Below are positions 44,315 through 52,219 of a DNA stretch of 64,000 bases, piece after piece. Each line of letters starts with the position of its first letter. Position 1 is the first letter of the stretch. Where the stretch lies: NCBI RefSeq assembly GCF_005280655.1, contig NZ_CP040058.1, positions 1,526,001-1,590,000 of the forward strand. Direction: 5' to 3'. The notes under the pieces are model-generated. The model saw only the letters and a list, made by a program, of their open reading frames with translations, was not told the origin of the DNA and made no database searches. The position numbers and the translations under genes were made by a program. This DNA is from Anaerostipes rhamnosivorans. GTDB taxonomy: Bacteria > Bacillota > Clostridia > Lachnospirales > Lachnospiraceae.

Positions 44315-45502
44315 ATGAAAAATAAATATGTGAAAACTGCGGTTTCCATTTATATCAACTATATCATTGTAGGGGTCAGCGTGATCATTTTGTCACTGAA
44401 TATGGACAGCCTGATGGCGCAGTGGGGAACCAATAAAGCAGGGTTTGGGCTGGTGACCAGCGGAATCGGAATCGGAAAATTTGTTGTGCTGTTCATTTCT
44501 GGAATGCTGTCTGACCGTTTTGGAAGAAAACCGTTTATTGTAGGAGGAATGATTGGATTTATTGTATTCTTCCTGGGTGTGATGTTCAGTCCTACAACGT
44601 CTGTGGCGATCGTATTTGCCGTTGTGGCAGGTGTTGCAAATGCCATGGTAGACGCAGGTTCCTATGCGGCATTGATGGAAGCTTACCCTGAGTCTCCGGG
44701 TACGGCAAACCTGATCGTAAAAGTATTCGTGGCAGCAGGCCAGTTTGTTTTGCCTGTCTTTGTGAGTTTTATTCTCGCAAACCATTTGTACTTTGGAATC
44801 TCATTTTATGTGCTTGTTGCGATTTTAGGACTGAATCTTTTATTTATGCTGAAATGCAAGTTCCCTCCGCTCACGAAAAAGGGGGAAGGGGAAAAAGCAG
44901 TAACCGCGGGACCGTTGATGAAAGAACAGCCGAAGCTTTATTTGGAGGGGCTGGCTTTAGTCCTCTACGGCTTTACTTCCACAGCCGGACTGACCATCAG
45001 CCAGATGTGGCTGCCTAAGATCGGAGAAGAGGTAGCAGGAATGTCGGTTACATCTTCCAATGCGATCCTTTCCTATTTTAGTATCGGAACCCTGGTCTCT
45101 GTGTTTGTCACAGCTTACCTTGTAAAATCGAAACTGCGTCCGGCGGCTGTCACCTTTTTATATCCGGTGATCTCCATCGTTATGGCAGCTGTCTGGTATC
45201 TGTTTCCGACACCGATGGTATGCAGCATTGCAGGTTTTGTCATGGGATACAGCATCGCAGGAGGGATCCTTCAGATGGCGATCACGGCTTTGTCTGAGTT
45301 CTTCCCTGGAAACGGCGGAAAATGTACGGGCGCTGTCAATTCATTGAACTCTATTGCAATCTGGACCATCCCTGCGATCACTGGAATGATGGCCGACCGC
45401 AATATCAAAGATATTATTATTCTGATCGGCGGAATCTGTGCCGTTGGAGCTGTTCTCGGTTTCATTGCCATGGTCCGTGACCGCAGAGTCTTCGGCCGCT
45501 GA
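44315..45502 (+). CDS. MFS transporter (YdiM-like), copy 2
   Basis: 395 residues, about 12 membrane segments, with SGMLSDRFGRKPFI after helix 2. The stretch ANAMVDAGSYAALMEA, PESPGTANLIVK and AGQFVLP closely follows the E. coli YdiM sequence as I recall it. GGAGGGAG upstream sets the ATG at 44315. It ends the aldo/keto reductase-aroD2 operon and probably carries the substrate or product of those enzymes. Confidence 0.87.
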   Translation: MKNKYVKTAVSIYINYIIVGVSVIILSLNMDSLMAQWGTNKAGFGLVTSGIGIGKFVVLFISGMLSDRFGRKPFIVGGMIGFIVFFLGVMFSPTTSVAIVFAVVAGVANAMVDAGSYAALMEAYPESPGTANLIVKVFVAAGQFVLPVFVSFILANHLYFGISFYVLVAILGLNLLFMLKCKFPPLTKKGEGEKAVTAGPLMKEQPKLYLEGLALVLYGFTSTAGLTISQMWLPKIGEEVAGMSVTSSNAILSYFSIGTLVSVFVTAYLVKSKLRPAAVTFLYPVISIVMAAVWYLFPTPMVCSIAGFVMGYSIAGGILQMAITALSEFFPGNGGKCTGAVNSLNSIAIWTIPAITGMMADRNIKDIIILIGGICAVGAVLGFIAMVRDRRVFGR

Positions 45503-45524
45503 TGTAAGTGCAGTATTGATAGAC

Positions 45525-45550
45525 TGAGATTATTAATCTCATATAAAAAA
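45525..45550 (+). terminator. Short hairpin after MFS 2
   Basis: TGAGAT-TATTA-ATCTCA, followed by an AT-rich tract. Weak. Confidence 0.45.
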
Positions 45551-45555
45551 TCTAT

Positions 45556-45622
45556 TTGAAGAATCAATTAATTCCCTGTATAATATAAGAGATTGGTTGT
45601 TAAAAAATTAACTTTTGGGTGA
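45556..45622 (+). promoter_or_regulatory. Promoter and 28-bp leader element of the TRAP operon
   Basis: TTGAAG (45556-45561) and TATAAT (45579-45584) are 17 bases apart. The 28-bp element at 45595-45622 is identical to 38479-38506, with the same GTTAA-AAAA-TTAAC palindrome (45599-45612) just after the expected transcription start. A hairpin ACGGAG-GAA-CTCCGT (45676-45690) lies further along the leader. Confidence 0.7.
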
Positions 45623-45711
45623 GGTAATGACGACAACAAAAGGGAGTTCTTTAAATAGAAAAATCAATGCTGCGGACGGAGGAACTCCGTTTACAAAAGA
45701 GAGGTATTATG

Positions 45712-46197
45712 ATGCTTAAGTGGTTAGATGAGAATTTAGAAGAGTTTTTAATGGGAGCCTTTTTGATCGGTATGGTACTGATCATGGGTGTCCAGGTTTT
45801 GGCACGCTATGTATTTGGGGCATCTCTTTCCTGGTCGGAGGAGATCACAAGATATCTGTTTATATGGTCCGGATTCATTAGTGTGAGTTATTGTACAAAA
45901 AAGTGCATCTCCATCAAAATTGAACAGTTTGTCGCAATGTTTCCGAGAAGAGGAAAAGCAGTCTTTAAAGTAGTGAATCACACCATTGAGCTGGCATTGT
46001 TCCTATATTTGATCCCGTACTCCGTTCTCTATTTAAAAAGTGCGTTTGAAAGCGGACAAGTGAGTCCGGCCTGTCACATTCCTATGTATTACATACAGGC
46101 GGCACCGCTGGTCAGCTTCTTGCTGGTGACTTTCCGCATTTTGCAGAGATGGATCATTGAGTTTAAAGTGGCGGTTGGAAAGGATCAGGAGGTGTAG
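45712..46197 (+). CDS. dctQ: TRAP transporter small permease (DctQ)
   Basis: 161 residues with four membrane segments and the family pattern LMGAFLIGMVLIMGVQVLARYVFG followed by SWSEEITRYLFIW. It forms the small membrane subunit of a sodium-driven tripartite carrier for organic acids. GAGAGG suits the ATG at 45712 better than that at 45709. dctM follows 2 bases later and dctP after that. Given the surroundings, quinate, shikimate or a related acid is the likely cargo (inference). Confidence 0.92.
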   Translation: MLKWLDENLEEFLMGAFLIGMVLIMGVQVLARYVFGASLSWSEEITRYLFIWSGFISVSYCTKKCISIKIEQFVAMFPRRGKAVFKVVNHTIELALFLYLIPYSVLYLKSAFESGQVSPACHIPMYYIQAAPLVSFLLVTFRILQRWIIEFKVAVGKDQEV

Positions 46198-46199
46198 AC

Positions 46200-47489
46200 A
46201 TGTCAGCGTTGTCAGTATTTGTTATTTTCTTTTTATGTTTGATTATTGCGATACCGATTTCTATTGGACTGGGTATTGTTTCGGTACTGCCAGGAATTTT
46301 TGACCCTTCTTTTACGGCCAGCGGCCAGTTTGTTATCCGTTCTATGTTGGGAGGGATTGATAGTTTTCCTCTGTTGGCGGTTCCAATGTTTGTCTTGTCA
46401 GGCATGGTCATGGCAAAGGGAGGTATCTCTAAGAAGATTTTTGATGTATTTGTATTTTTTATTGGGAAATTTACAGCAGGTATGCCTTGTGCTGTCATCG
46501 TTACCTGTTTGTTTTATGGAGCAATCTCAGGTTCTGCACCGGCCACAGTGGCAGCGGTGGGAAGTATGACCATTCCGATTTTAATTAAGCTTGGTTATGA
46601 TAAAAAATTTGCTACAGCAATCGTTGCGGTTTCAGGAGGATTAGGTGTTATTATTCCTCCTAGTATTCCTTTTATTATGTATGGTATGGCATCCGGACAG
46701 TCTGTCAGCGATCTGTTTATCGCCGGAATTCTTCCCGGGATTTTTATCGGACTGCTTCTGATGGTATATGCTGTTTTTTATTGCAGGAAGCATGGTGAAG
46801 ATAAAGAAAAGATCCAGAAAGAAGTACAGGCGCTTCATGACAAAGGGCTGCTTACTGTGCTGAAAGACAGTTTTTTTGCACTGTTAAGTCCCGTCATTAT
46901 CCTTGGATGTATTTATACTGGTGTGGCATCCCCTACAGAAGCAGCTGTTATTTCTGTTTTTTATTCTGTATTCGTAAGTTTATTTGTCTACAAGAGTATC
47001 CATGTAAAAGATTTATGGGGAGTTATGATCGAGGGAATTCATACCTATGCACCTATTTTATTTATATTGGCCGCATCCGTAGCATTTTCAAGAGTCCTGA
47101 CTCTGATGCAGGTGCCTCAGACGGTCAGTGAATGGATCCTCGGAACCTTCCACAATGGAGTCGTGGTCCTGCTGGTGATCAATGTCTTTTTGCTGCTTGT
47201 GGGAATGGTGATGGATACAACACCGGCGATCCTTATTCTAACGCCTATTTTGATGCCGATTGCTGTAGGCGTGGGCATGAATCCAATCCATTTCGGCGTG
47301 ATGATGGTAGTCAACCTGGCGATTGGTTTTGTAACTCCGCCCATCGGAGTCAATTTGTTTGTGGCTTCATCCCTGACGCAGATCCCGGTAGTGGATATCG
47401 CAAAGAAGGCAATGCCACTGATCCTTTGTTTCCTTGTGGCTTTGTTACTTATTACATTTATACCACAGATCAGCCTGGCGCTGTTATAG
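46200..47489 (+). CDS. dctM: TRAP transporter large permease (DctM)
   Basis: 429 residues with about a dozen membrane segments; FYGAISGSAPATVAAVGSMT, GGLGVIIPPSIPFI, GVASPTEAA and FVTPPIGVNLFVA are characteristic of DctM. It is the translocating subunit of the TRAP carrier and pairs with DctQ upstream and DctP downstream. Confidence 0.95.
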   Translation: MSALSVFVIFFLCLIIAIPISIGLGIVSVLPGIFDPSFTASGQFVIRSMLGGIDSFPLLAVPMFVLSGMVMAKGGISKKIFDVFVFFIGKFTAGMPCAVIVTCLFYGAISGSAPATVAAVGSMTIPILIKLGYDKKFATAIVAVSGGLGVIIPPSIPFIMYGMASGQSVSDLFIAGILPGIFIGLLLMVYAVFYCRKHGEDKEKIQKEVQALHDKGLLTVLKDSFFALLSPVIILGCIYTGVASPTEAAVISVFYSVFVSLFVYKSIHVKDLWGVMIEGIHTYAPILFILAASVAFSRVLTLMQVPQTVSEWILGTFHNGVVVLLVINVFLLLVGMVMDTTPAILILTPILMPIAVGVGMNPIHFGVMMVVNLAIGFVTPPIGVNLFVASSLTQIPVVDIAKKAMPLILCFLVALLLITFIPQISLALL

Positions 47490-47502
47490 GAGGGGGATAC
47501 AG

Positions 47503-48510
47503 ATGAAAAGAATAATAAGATTTGGTATTGCGGCTTTATGTGTCGTCTCTGTCTTGGCTCTTAGCGGATGCAAGAAGAAAAGTGATGACGGTGTGCAGCG
47601 GTATGCGTGGCCTCTTGGAACTTCCAGCCCGGAGGATACCGTGACGCAGCTATATTCTCAGAAGTTTGCAGATGAAGTAAACAGATTGAGCAAAGGGAAA
47701 ATGAAGATTGAGGTATATCCAAACAGTACGCTGGGGGGAGACAGGGAACTGCTGGAGAGCTGTTCTGACGGTGATATTCCTTTTGTTGTGCAAAATACGG
47801 CACCTCAGGTTACTTTTATGCCGGATACCGCTGTCTTTGATTTGCCAAGTGCCTTTACTACGATTGAAGAGGCAAGAGCTGCCGTAGACAATCCTGTTTT
47901 TTATAAGAAGATGGAAAAGGTTTATGAAAAAGGTGGATTTAAGCTGCTTGGTTATGCGGATCAGGGATTTCGTGTCATGTCTACCAACAAAGAGGTGAAG
48001 TCGATTGATGACTTTAAAGGACAGAAAATCCGTACCATGGAAAACAGCTACCATATGGATTTCTGGAAGGCACTGAAAGCCAATCCGACACCAATGACGT
48101 TCAGTGAAGTTTATATTGGGCTTCAGCAGAAGACTATTGACGCACAGGAAAATCCATACGAAGTTATCGTGTCCAGTAAACTTTATGAGCAGCAGGACTA
48201 TGTGGTGGAGACAAATCATCTGCCCCATTATATTTCTCTGATTGTAAGTGATGAATTTTATAAAGACCTTCCGAAGGATCAGCAGAAGATTATTGAGGAG
48301 GCGGCAGAGACGGCAAAGGAATATGCAAGGAAAGCTTCGGATGAACGGATTGAGGACCGGATGAAGGTCATAAAAGACAGTGGTACGAAGATTGTGACGC
48401 TGGATAAGAAAACTCAGGAGGACGTAAGGAAAGCGGCTTCCGACATATATAAAAGCATTAAGGAAAATGTATCAAAAGATATTTTTAATGCATATTTGAA
48501 TCAGAATTAA
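47503..48510 (+). CDS. dctP: TRAP transporter substrate-binding lipoprotein (DctP)
   Basis: 335 residues. A signal peptide ends at the lipobox LSGC, so the binding protein is membrane-anchored, as usual for Gram-positive hosts. The DctP fold is shown by ELLESCSDGDIPFVVQ, VMSTNKEVKSIDDFKGQKIR and TPMTFSEVYIGLQQKTIDAQENP, with the conserved substrate-carboxylate Arg in KIRTME. AGGAGGGG precedes the ATG at 47503. Confidence 0.93.
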   Translation: MKRIIRFGIAALCVVSVLALSGCKKKSDDGVQRYAWPLGTSSPEDTVTQLYSQKFADEVNRLSKGKMKIEVYPNSTLGGDRELLESCSDGDIPFVVQNTAPQVTFMPDTAVFDLPSAFTTIEEARAAVDNPVFYKKMEKVYEKGGFKLLGYADQGFRVMSTNKEVKSIDDFKGQKIRTMENSYHMDFWKALKANPTPMTFSEVYIGLQQKTIDAQENPYEVIVSSKLYEQQDYVVETNHLPHYISLIVSDEFYKDLPKDQQKIIEEAAETAKEYARKASDERIEDRMKVIKDSGTKIVTLDKKTQEDVRKAASDIYKSIKENVSKDIFNAYLNQN

Positions 48511-48519
48511 GATCAGCAG

Positions 48520-48556
48520 GCTCTTTTATTGAAAAACAATAAAAGAGCTTGTTTTT
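48520..48556 (+). terminator. Terminator of the TRAP operon
   Basis: GCTCTTTTATTG and CAATAAAAGAGC pair perfectly around AAAAA and are followed by TTGTTTTTATT. Confidence 0.88.
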
Positions 48557-48557
48557 A

Positions 48558-48632
48558 TTCCATAGAAAAGTTTTCCCCATGGAATAAAAAGCCCTACGGG
48601 CACTATGCGCACAAATGTGTGAGGGGTTGGGG
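48558..48632. repeat. TTCCATAG-type intergenic repeat, copy 2
   Basis: TTCCATAGAAAAGT, then CCATGGAATAAAAA, then a GC-rich part ending GTGAGGGGTTGG. Same order as 41459-41526; both sit directly after a terminator. Confidence 0.65.
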
Positions 48633-48747
48633 AGATGAAGTGGGAAAGCGAAAATCCGAATCACAGGATAATTTATGAAAAAAGCAAAATACCTGCTTGA
48701 AAATCACGAAAGCTTGCTTGTCATCGGCTGTAAGAACAAAAAAATGG

Positions 48748-48810
48748 ACAAGATAATTTAGCAGAAGTGAAATATCGTTGCTTTTAGGATAAATTTATTT
48801 TGACTATAAT
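48748..48810 (+). promoter_or_regulatory. AraC-type motif and -10 before the second ydiB-like gene
   Basis: ACAAGATAATTT (48748-48759) matches the repeats in the AraC/MFS3 region; its GATA lies 53 bases before TATAAT (48805-48810), compared with 52 bases for the equivalent site before MFS3. This suggests that the AraC protein also controls this gene. Confidence 0.45.
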
Positions 48811-48842
48811 GATATCATATTCAGAAATAATAGGAGGATATT

Positions 48843-49715
48843 ATGGCAGAAAGAATTACAGGACATACAGAATTGATCGGGCTGATGGCATATCCGATCA
48901 GACACTCCAGTTCACCTGCAATGCACAATGAGGCATTTGCACAGCTGGGACTCGATTATGCGTATCTTGCATTTGAGGTGACCAATGAGACCCTTGAAGA
49001 TGCAGTGAAAGGACTTCGTGCCCTGCAGCTGAAGGGCTCCAATGTATCCATGCCGAATAAAACGGTAGTAGGACAATATTTGGACGAACTTTCACCTGCG
49101 GCCAAACTTTGCGGTGCGGTAAATACCATTGTGAATGAGAACGGAAAGCTCATCGGACATATTACGGATGGAATTGGCTATATGGCATCATTAAAGGACA
49201 ACGGAATTGATGTCATCGGAAAGAAAATGACCATTGCCGGAGCCGGCGGTGCTGCCACGGCTATTGAGATCCAGGCGGCGCTGGACGGAGTAAAGGAAAT
49301 GTCGATCTTTAATATCAAAGATAAGTTTTGGGAAAACGCTGAGAAGACCATTGAAAAAATCAGATCAAATACAGACTGTGTAGTAAATCTTTATGATTTG
49401 GATGACAAAGAGAAGTTGAAGGAAGAAATCGCTGACAGCTATCTTTTTGCACAGGCAACAGGGGTGGGAATGAAACCTCTGGAAGGGCAGTCGATCATAC
49501 CTGACACCTCATTTTTGAGACCGGATCTGATTGTGACAGATACTGTATATGCACCGAGGCAGACAAAACTCTTAGAGCAGGCAAAAGAAGCCGGATGTAA
49601 ATGTATGAATGGATTGGGAATGATGCTGTTTCAAGGGGATGCAGCTTTTCATTTATGGACAGGAAAACATATGCCGATAGAACATATGAAAGAAGTTTTG
49701 GATATCCGTTATTAA
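48843..49715 (+). CDS. YdiB-type quinate/shikimate dehydrogenase, copy 2
   Basis: 290 residues, nearly the same protein as at 38556: my hand alignment gives about 31 differences. All catalytic features are shared, including HSSSPAMHN, NVSMPNK, GHITDGIGYM with the unusual Ile, and the cofactor loop (FNIKDKF). Differences are scattered and mostly conservative, while many codon third positions differ, so both copies are under selection. It is transcribed alone, with its own terminator, and lies beside the AraC gene instead of a LysR gene, so the copies are probably differently induced. Confidence 0.88.
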   Translation: MAERITGHTELIGLMAYPIRHSSSPAMHNEAFAQLGLDYAYLAFEVTNETLEDAVKGLRALQLKGSNVSMPNKTVVGQYLDELSPAAKLCGAVNTIVNENGKLIGHITDGIGYMASLKDNGIDVIGKKMTIAGAGGAATAIEIQAALDGVKEMSIFNIKDKFWENAEKTIEKIRSNTDCVVNLYDLDDKEKLKEEIADSYLFAQATGVGMKPLEGQSIIPDTSFLRPDLIVTDTVYAPRQTKLLEQAKEAGCKCMNGLGMMLFQGDAAFHLWTGKHMPIEHMKEVLDIRY

Positions 49716-49730
49716 TTTCAGGAATTTAGG

Positions 49731-49763
49731 AAAGAGCATCTGTGAGACCAGGTGCTCTTTTTG
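49731..49763. terminator. Terminator between the second ydiB-like gene and the AraC gene
   Basis: AAAGAGCATCTG and CAGGTGCTCTTT pair (one wobble) and a T-run follows; it lies between convergent genes. Confidence 0.85.
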
Positions 49764-49792
49764 TGTCATAAAAATTCTGATTTGCCGCCGTT

Positions 49793-50674
49793 TCATTGGT
49801 TTTTCTTCATGTTGGAAACTTTGTGCTGATACAGTTCTCGGAATTTGAGTGGCGGATACTGCATTCTCTTCTGAAAAAGTTTTGAAAAATGATTGGTGTT
49901 CTCATATCCGATTTTTTTAGCAATGGAGACCAGTGAATCGGATGTATTGATCAGCATCCATTTTGCCTCATTCAGTCTGCGGTCAATTACATAATTGATT
50001 GGTGAGATCCCATATACCTTGGAAAACTCATGGCTGATATGATCTGTGCTTATGTGAAATTGTTCAGCTAGTTTTTTTAAAGTGATTTGTGAGGCGTAAT
50101 TTTCATTAATATAAATTAAAATATCACGGGCAAAAGAAGAATCTTTATGACGCTCAGTTTTTGGATCGGCAAGGAAAAGTTCAAGATAAATGCTTGCCAG
50201 TGAAACAGCCAAAGCATCACAGGCTGCCAGATGAGTATCGGAAGAAAACCTCCTCAGTAAGTCTAACTCCTCAAACAGACGGTGAATATAGTTTTCATGT
50301 ATGCCGGAATCCATGGCAGGACAAACATTGGCTGGCAGCATAAATCCATGATCGGACCGGCAGCATAATTTGTAATCTGAAATGGCGCAGGTCCAGCAGC
50401 TCAGAGGATCATGTTCATCAGAAAACAGGGAATGGATGGCACCTTGTTCTACAATAAGAATCATTCCTTTTTTCAATTGATAGGAATTGGTATTGATGAC
50501 ATAAGTCCCGCATCCTTTTGAAATATAGACCAGTTCGGTCTCATTTTTATGTAAATGGTACTGGTAATTCCAAGTTGGATTATTATAGCTGTGTGATAAG
50601 CGGCAGATTTTTGGAGAATGAGCCGGCTCAAATATTGGGGTCCTTACTTTCTCGCGATATTCCTCTAAGAACAT
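49793..50674 (-). CDS. AraC-family regulator with cupin domain
   Basis: 293 residues. The N-terminal sensor domain (about 20-110) is a cupin (YQYHLHKNETELVYISKGCG, KKGMILIVEQGAIHSL). The C-terminal double helix-turn-helix is at about 185-285 (ITLKKLAEQFHISTDHISHEF, SLVSIAKKIGYENTNHFSKLF). It is divergent from MFS 3 and convergent with the second ydiB-like gene. Four TACAAGATARTT-like repeats in the divergent region are its probable sites. Confidence 0.9.
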   Translation of the reverse strand: MFLEEYREKVRTPIFEPAHSPKICRLSHSYNNPTWNYQYHLHKNETELVYISKGCGTYVINTNSYQLKKGMILIVEQGAIHSLFSDEHDPLSCWTCAISDYKLCCRSDHGFMLPANVCPAMDSGIHENYIHRLFEELDLLRRFSSDTHLAACDALAVSLASIYLELFLADPKTERHKDSSFARDILIYINENYASQITLKKLAEQFHISTDHISHEFSKVYGISPINYVIDRRLNEAKWMLINTSDSLVSIAKKIGYENTNHFSKLFQKRMQYPPLKFRELYQHKVSNMKKNQ

Positions 50675-50691
50675 AATGCTACTCCTTTCAC

Positions 50692-50838
50692 TACAAGATA
50701 ATTATTATATAATACAAGATAGTTGACTAGAAAATAAGAAAATCTGAAATAATCATACAAAATATTATATAGAAAAGCAAGATAATTTTAATGATCTACA
50801 ATTTACATTGTAGAAAAATACAGGATAGTTGGTATAAT
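50692..50838 (+). promoter_or_regulatory. Phased AraC-type direct repeats and promoter of MFS 3
   Basis: TACAAGATAATT (50692), TACAAGATAGTT (50713), AGCAAGATAATT (50776) and TACAGGATAGTT (50819) lie 21, 63 and 43 bases apart, multiples of about 21. The last copy ends just before TATAAT (50833-50838) and so covers the -35 region, as in class II AraC activation. A palindrome CTACAAT/ATTGTAG lies at 50796-50813. Confidence 0.65.
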
Positions 50839-50916
50839 TTTTGTAGTAAGTTACACAGATCAATGACTGACCGTTTATTGAAAAAATAACATGTAACACT
50901 TTTCAGGAGGAGAGAA

Positions 50917-52143
50917 ATGAAACAGGAAAAACGTTATAAGCATTTGTATCCAACAGCATTTATGCTGTACGTTACATTCTTTGTCCATGGTTTTGGAGCA
51001 GCAATCATAGGACAGAATGTAACTTCCCTTCAGCAGCAGTGGGGGACCACAGCGGCCGGAGTTGTTGCCGTGACATCAGCGCTTGGAATCGGACGTCTGA
51101 TTACATATCCGTTTTCAGGTGCACTGTCTGACCGGTTCGGAAGAAGACCTATTACTTTGATCGGAAGTTTTGTCTACGTCTTGTTCTTTGCTGGAATCCT
51201 TGTATCTCCAAATGCCCAGGTCGGCTATTTTGTCGCGATGCTCTGCGGTGTTGCCAATGGATTTTTGGACTCCGGTGTTATTCCGGGGGCGATGGAAATT
51301 CTGGAGGATTCAGGACTAGCAAGTATCCTTACAAAGCTGGTCATCTCGATTGCCCAGTATATTCTGCCGATGATGATTGCCTATCTGCTGGCAAACGATA
51401 TGTGGTATGGGTGGACATTTGTCTTTTGTATTATTATCTTGATCGTAAATGCACTGCTGCTGACGAGAGCCAAGTTTGCACCGCAGCCGAAAGTAGAGAC
51501 AGAAAACGGTGAGAAAATAAAAGGTTTTGTGGGAGTTTCCAAGGCTTCTAAATTTGCAGTGGAAGGAATTGCGCTGATCGTTATCGGTTACACCTGTACA
51601 GCCACATTCCAGATCTTTTTGGCTGTAAATAAAAGCTATGGGATGGACGTTCTTGGAATGACAGAAGGGGCTGCCGGGCAGATCCAGTCTATGTATTCTT
51701 TAGGTTCCATTCTTATGGTCGTAGCGACAACATTTCTGCTGAAATGGATCAAACCCGTCAAATTTATTTTGATCTGTCCGATCATAGCAGGAGCGACAGA
51801 ATTTTTAATGTTTATTTCCAGAAACGCTACTTTGGCAGTGGCAGGCGGTTTCATTGTCGGCGCTACGGCAGCAGGGGGTGTGCTTCAGCTGGTGACAGCT
51901 ACAATGACAGACTTATTTCCGGCTTCCAAGGCGAAATGTGTCAGTGCAGTTATGATTGCAGGGGCTCTTTCCCAGTTTTCGGCAACTGTAATGGCAAGTA
52001 AACTAGCTGCAATGTTTGGTATGGAATATTCCCTTCTGGTAGCTGTAGGATTTACTGTTTTAGGAATTGTTCTGGCGGTTGTTGTAAATATCCGCTATTC
52101 AATCATTGAAAAGTCTTTGGCAGCAGAAGGAAAGAGTCTGTAA
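50917..52143 (+). CDS. MFS transporter (YdiM/YdiN-like), copy 3
   Basis: 408 residues, about 12 membrane segments. The start YLYPTAFMLYVTFFVHGFG type sequence (HLYPTAFMLYVTFFVHGFG here) and SGALSDRFGRRPIT match carriers 1 and 2 of this island. AGGAGG precedes the ATG. It heads the presumed operon with the CoA-transferase, MaoC, ketopantoate-reductase-like, VOC and type II dehydroquinase genes, all on one strand with short gaps. Confidence 0.87.
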   Translation: MKQEKRYKHLYPTAFMLYVTFFVHGFGAAIIGQNVTSLQQQWGTTAAGVVAVTSALGIGRLITYPFSGALSDRFGRRPITLIGSFVYVLFFAGILVSPNAQVGYFVAMLCGVANGFLDSGVIPGAMEILEDSGLASILTKLVISIAQYILPMMIAYLLANDMWYGWTFVFCIIILIVNALLLTRAKFAPQPKVETENGEKIKGFVGVSKASKFAVEGIALIVIGYTCTATFQIFLAVNKSYGMDVLGMTEGAAGQIQSMYSLGSILMVVATTFLLKWIKPVKFILICPIIAGATEFLMFISRNATLAVAGGFIVGATAAGGVLQLVTATMTDLFPASKAKCVSAVMIAGALSQFSATVMASKLAAMFGMEYSLLVAVGFTVLGIVLAVVVNIRYSIIEKSLAAEGKSL

Positions 52144-52219
52144 TGGCAAAAGACAGAGGGAGATGTGGCTGTGGCCAATATTATAAATCAAGACTTTTAT
52201 TTCAACAGGAGGTTTGAAT

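Larger units (their letters stand above)
48511..48842 (+). other. 332-base intergenic region upstream of the second ydiB-like gene
   Basis: It holds the dctP terminator (48520-48556), the second TTCCATAG-type repeat (48558-48632), a 28-codon frame at 48675-48761 without ribosome site, an ACAAGATAATTT motif (48748) like those beside the AraC gene, and a TATAAT at 48805-48810. Confidence 0.65.

Noticed and set aside
48675..48761. 28-codon reading frame upstream of the second dehydrogenase gene
   Set aside because: No ribosome-binding site and no recognisable similarity; it overlaps a likely regulatory motif.
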